A stretch of 64,000 bases of DNA from Chloroflexota bacterium (GTDB taxonomy: Bacteria; Chloroflexota; Anaerolineae; B4-G1; SLSP01), in assembly GCA_019873645.1 (NCBI GenBank), contig JAIOAX010000008.1, positions 90,687-154,686 on the forward strand, read 5' to 3'. This document shows, in pieces, positions 51,849 through 60,132 of this stretch. Both the position numbers and the translations under genes were made by a program. How positions within the stretch are numbered: position 1 is the stretch's first letter; every line of letters begins with the position of its first letter. Below the pieces are notes generated by a model, which saw nothing but the letters and a program-made list of their open reading frames with translations, was not told the origin of the DNA and made no database searches.

Positions 51849-52109
51849 ATGGCTTATGTCATTACAGATCTGTGTGAGCGCGCCGGCGCCTGTGTAGATG
51901 TGTGCCCTACGGACTCGATCCATGCCGTCGAAGGTGATGCCAATTGGCCCACTTACTACATCAACCCCGATACCTGCATTAGCTGTGGCGCGTGCGCCGC
52001 GGAATGTCCCAATGAAGCCATCTTTGACGAGGGAGACCCCGAGGCGGCGGATTTCGTGCAGAAAAACGCCGATTTCTATACCAAAGGCCCCGGCAAAGAT
52101 TTGATCTAA
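51849..52109 (+). CDS. Seven-iron type bacterial ferredoxin
   Basis: AGGAGGT precedes the ATG at 51849. The 86 residues contain exactly seven cysteines: Cys9, 15 and 19 in CERAGACVDVCP and Cys43, 46, 49 and 53 in CISCGACAAECP. The second motif is complete (CxxCxxCxxxCP). The first lacks its second Cys (Ala12), and the residue after PTD is Ser rather than Cys. This pattern fits one [3Fe-4S] and one [4Fe-4S] cluster, as in seven-iron ferredoxins that carry low-potential electrons. The C-terminal acidic and aromatic tail is typical in length. It has its own promoter and terminator and no obvious redox partner gene next to it. A two-[4Fe-4S] form would need another ligand. Confidence 0.92.
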   Translation: MAYVITDLCERAGACVDVCPTDSIHAVEGDANWPTYYINPDTCISCGACAAECPNEAIFDEGDPEAADFVQKNADFYTKGPGKDLI

Positions 52110-52144
52110 GCACATTCCGCTGATTCCGTTGTCCCAATAAACAC

Positions 52145-52190
52145 GTAAAACGTGAAACGTAAGATTTTTTACGTTTCACGTTTTACTTTT
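52145..52190. terminator. Rho-independent terminator after the ferredoxin gene
   Basis: A perfect 18-base stem (52145-52162 with 52169-52186, GTAAAACGTGAAACGTAA and its complement) around the six-base loop GATTTT, followed by TTTT. It also ends just before the stop codon of the convergent gene at 52193, so it can serve both strands. Confidence 0.8.
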
Positions 52191-52192
52191 CA

Positions 52193-53254
52193 TTAAATAA
52201 TGTATATAGGACTCGAAAATATCCACCCTACTTTTCGTCCCCGAAAGCGGCAATACACTTCGACGCGATGAATGCCCGGTTCTGCTGAGGTGTAGCGCAA
52301 TTGTGTCCCCCGGACTTGCAGGATGCGCTTGCCGTCGCGCAACAAGTGGATTTCCCCAGGCGCGGGGAGATCAACTTCGATGTTGATGGCCCCCAGACGC
52401 CGCAGCTCTTCCCCTACGGTGGCCTGCGCCGCGCCACTGCGCGCGATGAAGCGGAATCCGTGCGTGGGATGAGGCAGGTCATATCCAACCCAGGTACGCC
52501 CGGCCCGCAAGGCCTCATAGATCAGCGCTTTATCCGCCTCCACCTCACCGGATAACACACTGCGGGTCAAAATATGGGTGTTGACGCAGCGGAAAAGGTA
52601 GGCATAGGATAGGCCCGGATGTCCGGCCACACGCCACTTGAGCGACGGGCCGTGCGCGTTGGCGCCGCCCAAAGCCCCCAGCCGCTGACCGTTACCGAGC
52701 AGTTCATCCCACAACCGCAGTGTGGCCTTGTATGGCCCGCGGATTCCCCATGCCGGATAGCGCACGTAAATCGCGGCCGCCGGCCGGCTCCACAGTAAAC
52801 TTTTGAACTCCGACATATAATCCCAGATTTCCAGCCCGGCGATGCCTTGAACGGGCCAATCCACCCAGGGCATCGCCCGCCAATCGGCTTTCAAGGGACT
52901 GGCGCGGTCAACGGGATGCGCCAGGTAACAGAACCCCCCCCGCGCCTGGACGGTGCGGATGAGGGTCTGCACGTTGCCGAAAGAGTACGGGGACAACTCT
53001 TGTGCTGCGCCGTAGACGAGAACATGGCTGCTGGAAGGCTGGCGATAAACATTGTGGACTTCTTCACCGACCAACAACAGTGTGCGCCCGTGATACGCTT
53101 CGATGCCTGTCGGGCGGATATTGTGATCTGTCACGATCACGAAATTGAGATTGGCGGCGGCCGCAGCCGCAGCAATCTCTCGATGGGTAGCCGCACCATC
53201 CGAATACACCGAATGGATATGCGGGTTGCCGACATATTCACGGTAGGTATCCAT
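52193..53254 (-). CDS. PHP-domain metallohydrolase, CehA/McbA-like
   Basis: I chose the ATG at 53254 (MDTYREYVGNPHIHS) because the PHP motif follows at once and a promoter lies only eight bases upstream. The longer frame to 53338 would include the promoter in the coding sequence. PHP metal-binding motifs are NPHIHSVYSDG, VIVTDHN, GEEVHN, YLAHPVD and GGANAHG; the usual SDAH of the last one is changed to ANAH. The C-terminal 60 residues form a beta-rich domain (GEIHLLRDGKRILQVRG). The layout of N-terminal PHP and C-terminal beta sandwich matches CehA/McbA-type phosphoesterases. The substrate is unknown. The gene is divergent from the PolX gene, which also carries a PHP domain. Confidence 0.88.
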   Translation of the reverse strand: MDTYREYVGNPHIHSVYSDGAATHREIAAAAAAANLNFVIVTDHNIRPTGIEAYHGRTLLLVGEEVHNVYRQPSSSHVLVYGAAQELSPYSFGNVQTLIRTVQARGGFCYLAHPVDRASPLKADWRAMPWVDWPVQGIAGLEIWDYMSEFKSLLWSRPAAAIYVRYPAWGIRGPYKATLRLWDELLGNGQRLGALGGANAHGPSLKWRVAGHPGLSYAYLFRCVNTHILTRSVLSGEVEADKALIYEALRAGRTWVGYDLPHPTHGFRFIARSGAAQATVGEELRRLGAINIEVDLPAPGEIHLLRDGKRILQVRGTQLRYTSAEPGIHRVEVYCRFRGRKVGWIFSSPIYII

Positions 53255-53262
53255 AAGCCAAA

Positions 53263-53290
53263 ATCTTATCGGGAACAAAGGATTTGTCAA
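53263..53290 (-). promoter_or_regulatory. Promoter of the PHP hydrolase gene, probably leaderless
   Basis: On the minus strand: TTGACA (53285-53290), a 16-base spacer and TAAGAT (53263-53268). Only eight bases separate the -10 from the ATG at 53254, so transcription should begin at or within a few bases of the start codon. Confidence 0.65.
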
Positions 53291-53357
53291 ACTCGTGAAT
53301 GGTTTATACTTATTGGTGTTAATACTATGACCTTGCAAAAATTAATTTGCTGAAAAT

Positions 53358-53386
53358 TTGCACCTTCCGGCGAACGTGTTTATAAT
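53358..53386 (+). promoter_or_regulatory. Promoter of the PolX gene
   Basis: TTGCAC (53358-53363), a 17-base spacer and TATAAT (53381-53386), about 50 bases before the start at 53437. It is divergent from the promoter at 53263-53290. Confidence 0.7.
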
Positions 53387-53436
53387 AGAAGTACGATATA
53401 CTGGTAAACTACGACGGATACGAAAGGCAGGCGGCC

Positions 53437-55212
53437 ATGAGCGAGCAAGGTAGAGAACTGGCGACTATCTTTGAGGCCATCGCCGATGGTTTGGACATCC
53501 AGGGAGAAAACTACCATCGCATTCTGGCGTACCGACGCGCTGCCGAAAGTTTGCGGGCGCTGGGTGAACCGCTGGAACAAATCTGGCGCGAAGGGCGATT
53601 GGACTCCATCCCCGGCATCGGCGACATTCTGGCGGCGAAGATTGACGAATACATGCGCACCGGCGAGGTGAAGGCGTACACCAAACTCCAGGATCAAATC
53701 CCCTTGGGGCTGTTGACCGTCTTGCAGATTCCGGGTATGGGGCCACGCCGCACCCGTCTGGTGTGGCAGGAACTGGGCATTACCTCGGTGGAAGAACTGG
53801 AGAACGCGGCCGACGCTGGGCAGTTGCATCGCCTCAGGGGCATCGGGCCGGCGACGGAACAAAAAATCCTGGAAGGCATCCGCGCCTGGAAGCGGCAGCG
53901 CAGTGAGCGTATCCCCCTGGGTGTGGCCTGGCCCCTGGTCAACGAAATCCTCGGCGCATTGCGCGATGTGCCCGGCGTCCGGGCCGCCGAGCCGGTGGGC
54001 AGCCTGCGGCGGATGCGTGAAACGCTCGGCGACCTGGATTTGCTGGCCGCTGCGGAGTCGTCGGAGGCGGCGATGATTTGCTTCCGCACATTGCCGATGG
54101 CCGATGCAGTGTTGACCGTCGGAACGACCAAGTCCGCCATCCGCACCGCCGAAGGCATTCAGGTTGACCTGCGGGTCGTTTCACCGGAGCACTGGGGATC
54201 GGCGTTGTACTATTTCACGGGCAACCAGGCGCATCACCTCCGTATGCGTGCCCTGGCACGCGAACAAGGGCTATCGCTCGGCGAGTATGGCTTCCGGCGT
54301 CTTGTGGATCAGGCGGCCGGCGAAGAGATCTGTGTGCCGGGCGCACCGGAAATTGTCTGCGCCGACGAGGCGTGCGTTTATGCGACCCTGGGGCTGCCGT
54401 GGATCCCACCGGAACTGCGTGAAGACCGTGGCGAAATTGCCGCCGCGCTCGCAGGCCGCTTGCCGCGTCTGGTAACGCGCAGCGACCTGCTGGGCGACTT
54501 CCAATGCCATACCGTCTTTTCAGATGGCGACAACAGCCTGCTGGAAATGGCGCAGGCTGCCCGCGCTGCCGGCCTGCGTTACCTCGTGGTCAGTGATCAT
54601 ACCGGACGTGATGGCGTACCGCCAGAAGCGATTCCCCGGCTACTGGCAGAAGTCGCGCAGGTCAACCGGCTATTCGCAGGCGAGTTTCGCGTCATCGCCG
54701 GCATTGAGGTCAACATTCAAGCCGATGGTGCGCTGGACTGGCCGGATGAGGCGCTGGCGCGCATGGAGTTCGTGATCGCCTCCTGTCATACCGATTTCGG
54801 CCTGTCGGCGGAGCGCATGACCGCGCGGTTACTCGCAGCCATGCGCAACCCCTATGTAGATCTGATCGGCCATCCGCGCGGCCGCTGGCTCGGCAAGCGC
54901 GAGGCCGCGGCTTTGGATATGGACGTGGTTCTGACGGCAGCGCTGGAGTACGGGGTGGCCTTGGAGATCAACGCCTGGCCGCAGCGGCTCGACTTAAACG
55001 ATGTGGACGTGCAGCAGGCGGTAACGTTGGGGGTGCCACTGGCGATCAGCTCTTCGGCCCACGACCCGGATGGGTTGGCGGTGCTAGAATTCGGCGTGGC
55101 GACGGCGCGGCGCGGATGGGCCGAACCGCAGCATGTGCTGAACACGCGCCCGGCGCACGAAATCCTTGAACGGCGCCGGCAGCGTTTATGGCGGCGCGGT
55201 ATAGAGGTATAG
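53437..55212 (+). CDS. polX: DNA polymerase X family protein with PHP domain
   Basis: GAAAGGCAGGCGG precedes the ATG at 53437. The 591-residue length is normal for bacterial PolX. The N-terminal helical domain carries helix-hairpin-helix motifs (SIPGIGDILAAKI, IPGMGPRRTRLV, LRGIGPATEQKI). The nucleotidyltransferase palm shows GSLRRMRETLGDLDLL with Asp199 and Asp201, and Asp244 in VDLRVV. The C-terminal PHP domain starts near 352 (DFQCHTVFSDGD, VVSDHTG, AGIEVNI, IASCHTDF, IGHPRGRW, EINAWPQRLD). The last metal motif is SSAH instead of the common TDAH, which may lower nuclease activity. The family performs gap-filling repair synthesis with 3'-5' exonuclease or phosphatase activity from the PHP part. 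It is followed two bases later by the ROK-fold gene, so an operon is likely. Confidence 0.93.
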   Translation: MSEQGRELATIFEAIADGLDIQGENYHRILAYRRAAESLRALGEPLEQIWREGRLDSIPGIGDILAAKIDEYMRTGEVKAYTKLQDQIPLGLLTVLQIPGMGPRRTRLVWQELGITSVEELENAADAGQLHRLRGIGPATEQKILEGIRAWKRQRSERIPLGVAWPLVNEILGALRDVPGVRAAEPVGSLRRMRETLGDLDLLAAAESSEAAMICFRTLPMADAVLTVGTTKSAIRTAEGIQVDLRVVSPEHWGSALYYFTGNQAHHLRMRALAREQGLSLGEYGFRRLVDQAAGEEICVPGAPEIVCADEACVYATLGLPWIPPELREDRGEIAAALAGRLPRLVTRSDLLGDFQCHTVFSDGDNSLLEMAQAARAAGLRYLVVSDHTGRDGVPPEAIPRLLAEVAQVNRLFAGEFRVIAGIEVNIQADGALDWPDEALARMEFVIASCHTDFGLSAERMTARLLAAMRNPYVDLIGHPRGRWLGKREAAALDMDVVLTAALEYGVALEINAWPQRLDLNDVDVQQAVTLGVPLAISSSAHDPDGLAVLEFGVATARRGWAEPQHVLNTRPAHEILERRRQRLWRRGIEV

Positions 55213-55214
55213 GT

Positions 55215-56159
55215 ATGCCGTTGCGTTTCATCGCCGTCGCCCTGGACAAAACTGACCTGCACGTGGCGCGCTTCACCCTTGACGGCGTGCAGGAAGCGCG
55301 GGTGAAATTGTACATTGCCCCCTATGATGACGCCGAGATTGGGCTGCGACGCATCCGTTCTGCCATACGCCAGGTGTGGCCGCTGCAAGATCGCATTACG
55401 GCAGTGGGACTGTCGCTGCCCGGCCTGGTGGATTACAAGCGTGGCCGGTTGCGTTCCCTGTCCGGCTTCCCCGGCTGGATAGATGTACCCCTATGTGACC
55501 ACCTCGTTGAAGCGTTCGGCGCACCGGTATTCATCGCCAAGGCGGCCGATGCCGCAGCGTTGGGGGAGCAGCGCTTTGGAGTAGGACAAGGGATCAGCGA
55601 TCTGATCTATCTGGCGCTCCAGGAGAAACTGGAATGTGGGACGATCTATCAGAACCGGCTGCTGACCGGCGGTAACGGTTTGGGTGGTGAGATCGGTTAT
55701 CTTATTGCGGCGCATCCCGGCGCGTCTCCTCTTGAGATGCCGCCCATCGAAGCATGGCTTTCCCGGCAGGCGTTTCTACAGCGTGCACAAAAGCGCATGG
55801 TGGAGGATGGCCTTGCGTCGCCGGCGGATGAAGAGAGCCTCACAACGCCGTCCGTTGAGGCGGTGTGCCTCGCCGCGCAGCAAGGTACCGCGTGGGCGCG
55901 GGCCGTCCTGGAGGAAACCGCCGGTTATCTGGCAGCGGTGCTGCTCAGCCTGATGTACCTCTTTGACCCCACACTGTTTGTGCTCGATGGCCTGGCGCGC
56001 CTGGCAGGTGAGGCGCTGCTCGCGCCATTGCGCAAGAACATCGCTGCCCATGCGCCGGCCGTTTACCGCGAACGCACCCGCATCATCCTGGCGCAATTGG
56101 GGAATGATGTTACACTGTGGGGCGCGTTGGCCCTGTGCCTCGCCGAGCTTGGGTTATAG
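55215..56159 (+). CDS. Degenerate ROK-fold (sugar kinase-like) protein
   Basis: AGAGGTATAGG precedes the ATG at 55215, two bases after the PolX stop. The 314 residues follow the ROK family outline (VGLSLPGLVDYKRGRLRSLS, AALGEQRFGVGQGISDLIYL, GNGLGGEIGYLI). Key features are missing, however. The N-terminal phosphate loop is ALDKTDLHVA rather than DxGGT, the acidic catalytic Asp region reads AKAADAAALGE, and the zinc motif CxCGxxGCxE is absent after GEIGYLI. It is therefore probably not an active kinase and may be a ligand-binding or regulatory pseudo-enzyme. No helix-turn-helix precedes the fold, unlike ROK repressors. Co-transcription with polX and the VanW-domain gene is likely from the spacing. 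Confidence 0.8.
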   Translation: MPLRFIAVALDKTDLHVARFTLDGVQEARVKLYIAPYDDAEIGLRRIRSAIRQVWPLQDRITAVGLSLPGLVDYKRGRLRSLSGFPGWIDVPLCDHLVEAFGAPVFIAKAADAAALGEQRFGVGQGISDLIYLALQEKLECGTIYQNRLLTGGNGLGGEIGYLIAAHPGASPLEMPPIEAWLSRQAFLQRAQKRMVEDGLASPADEESLTTPSVEAVCLAAQQGTAWARAVLEETAGYLAAVLLSLMYLFDPTLFVLDGLARLAGEALLAPLRKNIAAHAPAVYRERTRIILAQLGNDVTLWGALALCLAELGL

Positions 56160-56172
56160 TGGGAAGACACAC

Positions 56173-57975
56173 ATGTCACGTTTGCTGATTATCCTGAGCG
56201 TCGCTTTGCTGGCGGCAGTGATGGCCGTAGGATGGGTTTTGGGACCGGGGATGGACGAGCGTGTGGTGCCCGGCGTGTGGATTTGGAATATTCCCCTCGG
56301 TGGGATGACGCTCTCCGACGCCCAGGCATATCTGGAGACGGCGCTGCCCTTGCAACAGCCCAACATCCTGATTGTGGGGCCGGAAGGACAACGCTGGACA
56401 TTCTCACCGGCGGAGCTGGGAATGGCGGTGGATGTCCAGGCAACGTTATCCCGCGCGTATACCGTAGGCCATGCCGGCCGGGGCCGCCACATATTCTCCG
56501 AACGTCTGCAAATCATTTTGGACGGCGTCATACTGCCACCGGTGCTGGCCTGGAATGAACAGCAGACCTTGCACGTTCTACAGGCCATCGCCGCTGAGCT
56601 GGCCCGTGCGCCCCAGGATGCGCGGGTGCACCTCGAAGGGACAGAGTTACGCCTGGAACCGGGCATCGAGGGGCGGCAGATGGACATCACGGCAACTTTG
56701 CAGATGCTGCTGCCACGTTTGCATGCCCTGGAGTCGGTGGAGATTGTACCGCCGCTCGTCAAAGTCGCTCCGCAGATCACCGATGATCAGGCCGGGCAGG
56801 CATTGGATCTGGCCCGCAAGGTGCTGGCGGAACCGCTGATCCTGGTTGTGCCCGATCCGCGTGCGGGCGACCCCGGTCCGTGGACGATGACGCCGGACGT
56901 AATGGCAAGCATGCTGCGGCTCACCATCGGCGCGGGGAATGTGAGTGTGGGGCTGGATGAGGCGGCGCTGGCGCAGTTCCTCGGCCCGTTGGCGTTGGCG
57001 CTGGCCCGCGAGCCGGTCAATGCCACCTTCCGCTTCGACCCCGACACGATTACCCTGATCCCCGAATCGCCTAGCGTGATGGGACGGCAGATGGATGTCA
57101 CCGCATCGCTGCAACGGATCAACACGCTGCTCCAAGAAGGCCAGCATATTGTCCCCCTGGTGGTGATCGAGACGCCGCCCGCTTACCCCGATACTGTGAC
57201 CGCTGCCGACCTGGGCATCCGCGAAGTGGTGGCGGTGGGCGAGTCTTACTTCACCGGCTCATCTTCGGCCCGCGATAAAAATATCCGCCTCGGCGCCTCC
57301 AAATTCGACGGTATCATCATCCTGCCGGGGCAGACTTTCTCCTTCAACGAATACCTGGGCGATGTATCAGTAGAAGCCGGCTACGATGAATCGTATGTCA
57401 TCATCGGCAACCGCACGGTTCTGGGGGTAGGTGGGGGCATCTGCCAGGTGGCGACAACGGCTTTCCGCGCCGCGTACTTCGGCGGTTATCCGATTGTCGA
57501 ACGCTGGCCGCACGCTTATCGAGTGGGATACTACGAGTTGGGCGGCTACGGCCCGGGTTTCGATGCGACGGTTTACTCGCCGCTGGTGGACTTGCGTTTC
57601 ACCAACGACACTCCCTATCATATCCTGATCCACACCGAAGTAGATACGGCGCGCTCACGATTGCGTTTCATTTTCTACAGTACCAAAACCGGGCGCACGG
57701 TCGAGCAGATCGGGCCGACATGGGGCGCACCTATTCCTTCCACGAAGGCTGTTTATCAATACGACCCCACCCTGCCCGCCGGAACCGTTGTGCAAGATGA
57801 ACGTCCCCACGATGGCTTGAAAGCCACGCTGGGGCGCATCGTGCGTGACGCCGACGGCAAGGTGCTCTATGAGGACACGTTCGTCAGCAATTTCATCCCC
57901 TGGCCGGCGCGTTACCGCTATGGGCCCGGCTACACACCGCCCGAAGGTGCAGAGATTGTCACCCCGACACCCTGA
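56173..57975 (+). CDS. VanW-domain membrane-anchored envelope protein
   Basis: I chose the ATG at 56173 (MSRLLIILSVALLAAVMAVG), which gives an N-terminal membrane anchor or signal; the longer frame from 55963 overlaps the ROK gene. Two putative peptidoglycan-binding-type repeats (PF12229-like) cover about 30-330 (GGMTLSDAQAYLETAL, GIEGRQMDITATLQ, SVMGRQMDVTASLQ). The VanW domain spans about 355-490 (SARDKNIRLGASKFDG, PGQTFSFNEYLGDV, GVGGGICQVATT, HAYRVGYYELG). VanW proteins occur with glycopeptide resistance loci and many cell-wall loci of Gram-positives and Chloroflexota, but their biochemical role is not settled. The 600-residue layout resembles YoaR-like proteins. The gene ends at a strong terminator. 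Confidence 0.9.
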   Translation: MSRLLIILSVALLAAVMAVGWVLGPGMDERVVPGVWIWNIPLGGMTLSDAQAYLETALPLQQPNILIVGPEGQRWTFSPAELGMAVDVQATLSRAYTVGHAGRGRHIFSERLQIILDGVILPPVLAWNEQQTLHVLQAIAAELARAPQDARVHLEGTELRLEPGIEGRQMDITATLQMLLPRLHALESVEIVPPLVKVAPQITDDQAGQALDLARKVLAEPLILVVPDPRAGDPGPWTMTPDVMASMLRLTIGAGNVSVGLDEAALAQFLGPLALALAREPVNATFRFDPDTITLIPESPSVMGRQMDVTASLQRINTLLQEGQHIVPLVVIETPPAYPDTVTAADLGIREVVAVGESYFTGSSSARDKNIRLGASKFDGIIILPGQTFSFNEYLGDVSVEAGYDESYVIIGNRTVLGVGGGICQVATTAFRAAYFGGYPIVERWPHAYRVGYYELGGYGPGFDATVYSPLVDLRFTNDTPYHILIHTEVDTARSRLRFIFYSTKTGRTVEQIGPTWGAPIPSTKAVYQYDPTLPAGTVVQDERPHDGLKATLGRIVRDADGKVLYEDTFVSNFIPWPARYRYGPGYTPPEGAEIVTPTP

Positions 57976-58012
57976 ATCAAAAAACCCGCTCCTGTGAGCG
58001 GGTTTTTTGATT
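57975..58012. terminator. Bidirectional rho-independent terminator
   Basis: A perfect 17-base stem (57975-57991 with 57996-58012) with the four-base loop CTGT, flanked by A and T tracts inside the stem (AAAAAACCCGCTC, GAGCGGGTTTTTT). It lies between the convergent genes ending at 57975 and 58015. Confidence 0.93.
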
Positions 58013-58014
58013 GG

Positions 58015-59142
58015 CTATGCGGCATTTGTTGCCGGTTGCTTCACCCAGGCGCGCAGTTCAAACGTGACCTTCTGGAAGTAACTGTTGGGTGGATAGTTGC
58101 TCCCCTGGGCGTACTCCAGCTCGATGACGCGCGCCTTGACGCGCAACGCTGTGGTTTCCAGGACAACTTCCATGCCGGGTTTGATTTCGTCCAGAACGTC
58201 TCCTTCCCGTTTGGGTTGCAGCTTCTCGAACAGGCCGGGGTCCTCAAAAGCGTACTCACTGGCCAGGATGGTGGTGACGGTGCGGATGTCGCTCTTATCG
58301 AAGAGCCATGTTTCAAACGCGGTGACTTTCTTAGGCTCGCCCGCGCCAAGGGTCTCCGAAATGCCGATGCCGCACTCGCCGAAGAATTCAGAACCGATTT
58401 CGATACTGAACGAGGGGTCAAAGTAATCGTCGCCGAGAACGTAGGTGTACGTTTTGACCGAAGACGGCTCGGCTTCCCCTACCCCGACGACCTCGCCGAC
58501 AACCGGCGCCGCTACACCCGGCACGCTCACCACGGTGGTCGGCGCCGCCGGTTGCGCCGCTTTCTGCTTGCGTCCGACAAACAGGAACCACAGTGCCGCC
58601 GCGACCAGGGTGATGAGCAACAGGGCGGCCAGCAGACGGATGAGGGTGTTCAGCGCGCCGCCGGCAGCCTTCTTCGCGGCGGCCTCGTCGGCCTGCCAGG
58701 CGTCAATCATCATCGGCAGATCTTGTTGCAGGCGTTTGAGGACGGTCACTTTATCGCCGAGGTTGAATCTGCCGGCCTCGGCATACTTCACAGCAGCATC
58801 CAGGTCCTTCTTCAAAATTTCGGGGTTGGCACGCCACGGAATGGTACGGTCTTTGGGCAAATCCAACCCCATCCCCAACTTCTCACGCACGGCACGGATG
58901 TCGTTGGTGCGCGCATAATCTTCAGCCACCGCGGCCAGGTACACCGAGCGGAAATCTTCCCGCAGTTTGCCGGGATTGGCGTTTTCCCACTGCACCGGGA
59001 AGACGCCCCAGCCGAGCACCAGCCCGATCGCTACACCGAGGGCCAGGGAGATGAGGAGCTTGTACTTGTCCCAGATGGGTTGAAATTTGACCATAACCTG
59101 CGCAAAGATTGTAAAAGCCTTAGCCAGCAATGTGTCAAACAT
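58015..59142 (-). CDS. Two-helix membrane protein of unknown function
   Basis: AAGGAGTGACCT stands directly before the ATG at 59142. The 375 residues have one membrane helix at about 27-47 (LLISLALGVAIGLVLGWGVF), a soluble helical domain (50-160), a second helix at about 167-189 (LIRLLAALLLITLVAAALWF), an A/P/V-rich linker and a C-terminal beta-rich domain (about 230-375, TYTYVLGDDYFDPSFSIE, GMEVVLETTALRVKARVIE). I do not recognise the family. The position of the helices suggests one domain between the two helices and a second one after the linker. It has its own promoter-like signal and ends at the shared terminator. The opposite strand shows a long open frame, but the ribosome-binding site, membrane helices and codon pattern favour this one. 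Confidence 0.82.
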   Translation of the reverse strand: MFDTLLAKAFTIFAQVMVKFQPIWDKYKLLISLALGVAIGLVLGWGVFPVQWENANPGKLREDFRSVYLAAVAEDYARTNDIRAVREKLGMGLDLPKDRTIPWRANPEILKKDLDAAVKYAEAGRFNLGDKVTVLKRLQQDLPMMIDAWQADEAAAKKAAGGALNTLIRLLAALLLITLVAAALWFLFVGRKQKAAQPAAPTTVVSVPGVAAPVVGEVVGVGEAEPSSVKTYTYVLGDDYFDPSFSIEIGSEFFGECGIGISETLGAGEPKKVTAFETWLFDKSDIRTVTTILASEYAFEDPGLFEKLQPKREGDVLDEIKPGMEVVLETTALRVKARVIELEYAQGSNYPPNSYFQKVTFELRAWVKQPATNAA

Positions 59143-59446
59143 AGGTCACTCCTTATCAGGTCGAGATGCTGCCGTTGCAAGTTACAGATGTTCATGAATT
59201 ATGATAGTCAAAATTCTGTAAAGTGCAACCTCCATAATACTGCAATCATCATATCATGGAATACAGGGATATACAACTGTGATTCAATTTACCAGGGTTG
59301 CGCGGCACCCTGGTAGTCCGGCTTTATCAACAGCGACATCCCACATCACAACTAACAAAGTCTCTGAAGCCGGATGCATCCAGCGGCCCGCGAATGGCGC
59401 AAGCTGCGTCTCATAGCCAGGTTTCGAGGGTTGTGAGATCCGTTAC
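59143..59446. other. 304-base gap, no gene seen
   Basis: It contains the promoter of the gene starting at 59142 and a perfect 8-base hairpin at 59291-59314 (ACCAGGGT, loop of eight, ACCCTGGT) without a T tract. The part 59315-59446 is GC-richer than the rest and shows no recognised gene; small open frames there have no ribosome-binding site. No tRNA cloverleaf could be drawn. Confidence 0.5.
59201..59228 (-). promoter_or_regulatory. Promoter of the two-helix membrane protein gene
   Basis: On the minus strand: TTGCAC (59223-59228), a 16-base spacer and TATCAT (59201-59206), about 58 bases before the ATG at 59142. Confidence 0.5.
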
Positions 59447-59998
59447 TTATCTAACAGTTTCAAACACCCTTGTTATTTCTTTCCATTCGCTAAGTCGAGC
59501 ATCCATCAAGTTCACCATGCCGGCTATTTCAACGATGTATACCTTATTTGGATCATGGGCGAAGGCGCAAATTGACTTCATATCAATGCCGTTTTTTTTG
59601 TGGGAATAACCGAAGCGGATAACTTTTTGTCCGAGCGGCAGTTTTCCGTTCTCTTCCCAGAAAACCACGCCATGCGCCTGGGCCACTACGCCGTTCATGA
59701 GTGTCTTGCACAGGCTTGAATCATCCGCATTGGCTAACCTGGTCATGGCTCTGTCTATAACGCTGAACGTCATTGAAAGCTCCCAGAAATTGTCGGCGCG
59801 TCCGAAATCAAACTGACCTCCGGCGACCTTTCGATCCGGCGGCAGAAAAACCATCATGCCCGGCCTGTCGTATTGTGGACTGACATCCCACCCTTTGGGA
59901 TAGGGCAGGCGTACGCCATTGATCTTATCCTCGTAATATGACCAGTCAGGCGGTGTCGTTGAAGGCTTATCTCCAAACAATTTACGCAGGAAGTTCAT
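59447..59998 (-). CDS. Small unknown protein, PsbP/lipid-anchor-like beta fold possible
   Basis: AAAAAGGAAAA precedes the ATG at 59998; 183 residues. The N-terminus (MNFLRKLFGDKP) is short and basic, without a convincing signal peptide. The body reads GVRLPYPKGWDVSPQYDRPG followed by alternating strands, MMVFLPPD and a C-terminal helix (WKEITRVFETVR). The pattern of a short strand, YPKGW and a final helix with a phenylalanine resembles PsbP or DUF1795-type proteins that often assess stress or bind lipids, but this is a resemblance only. Its base composition is lower in GC than that of its neighbours, which may signal a separate history. No partner is implied by the neighbours. Confidence 0.75.
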   Translation of the reverse strand: MNFLRKLFGDKPSTTPPDWSYYEDKINGVRLPYPKGWDVSPQYDRPGMMVFLPPDRKVAGGQFDFGRADNFWELSMTFSVIDRAMTRLANADDSSLCKTLMNGVVAQAHGVVFWEENGKLPLGQKVIRFGYSHKKNGIDMKSICAFAHDPNKVYIVEIAGMVNLMDARLSEWKEITRVFETVR

Positions 59999-60132
59999 CT
60001 GAGTTTTCCTTTTTCTTCTGTATGATACCTATAGAGTTGTTCCTCGCGCAGGTCAGTCACCGCCGACTCTTTGAGAATCTACCGATGGCTTAATCTGAGC
60101 ACAGGTTTGTCCATGATACTCAACGACGTACG

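Noticed and set aside
55215..56159. Active glucokinase of the ROK family
   Set aside because: The phosphate-loop, catalytic Asp and zinc motifs are missing.
57994..59316. A 440-residue protein on the plus strand
   Set aside because: It mirrors the minus-strand gene at 58015-59142, has no ribosome-binding site, and begins inside the terminator region.
59143..59446. tRNA or small RNA gene
   Set aside because: No cloverleaf can be drawn; the only clear hairpin (59291-59314) has no T tract and an eight-base loop.
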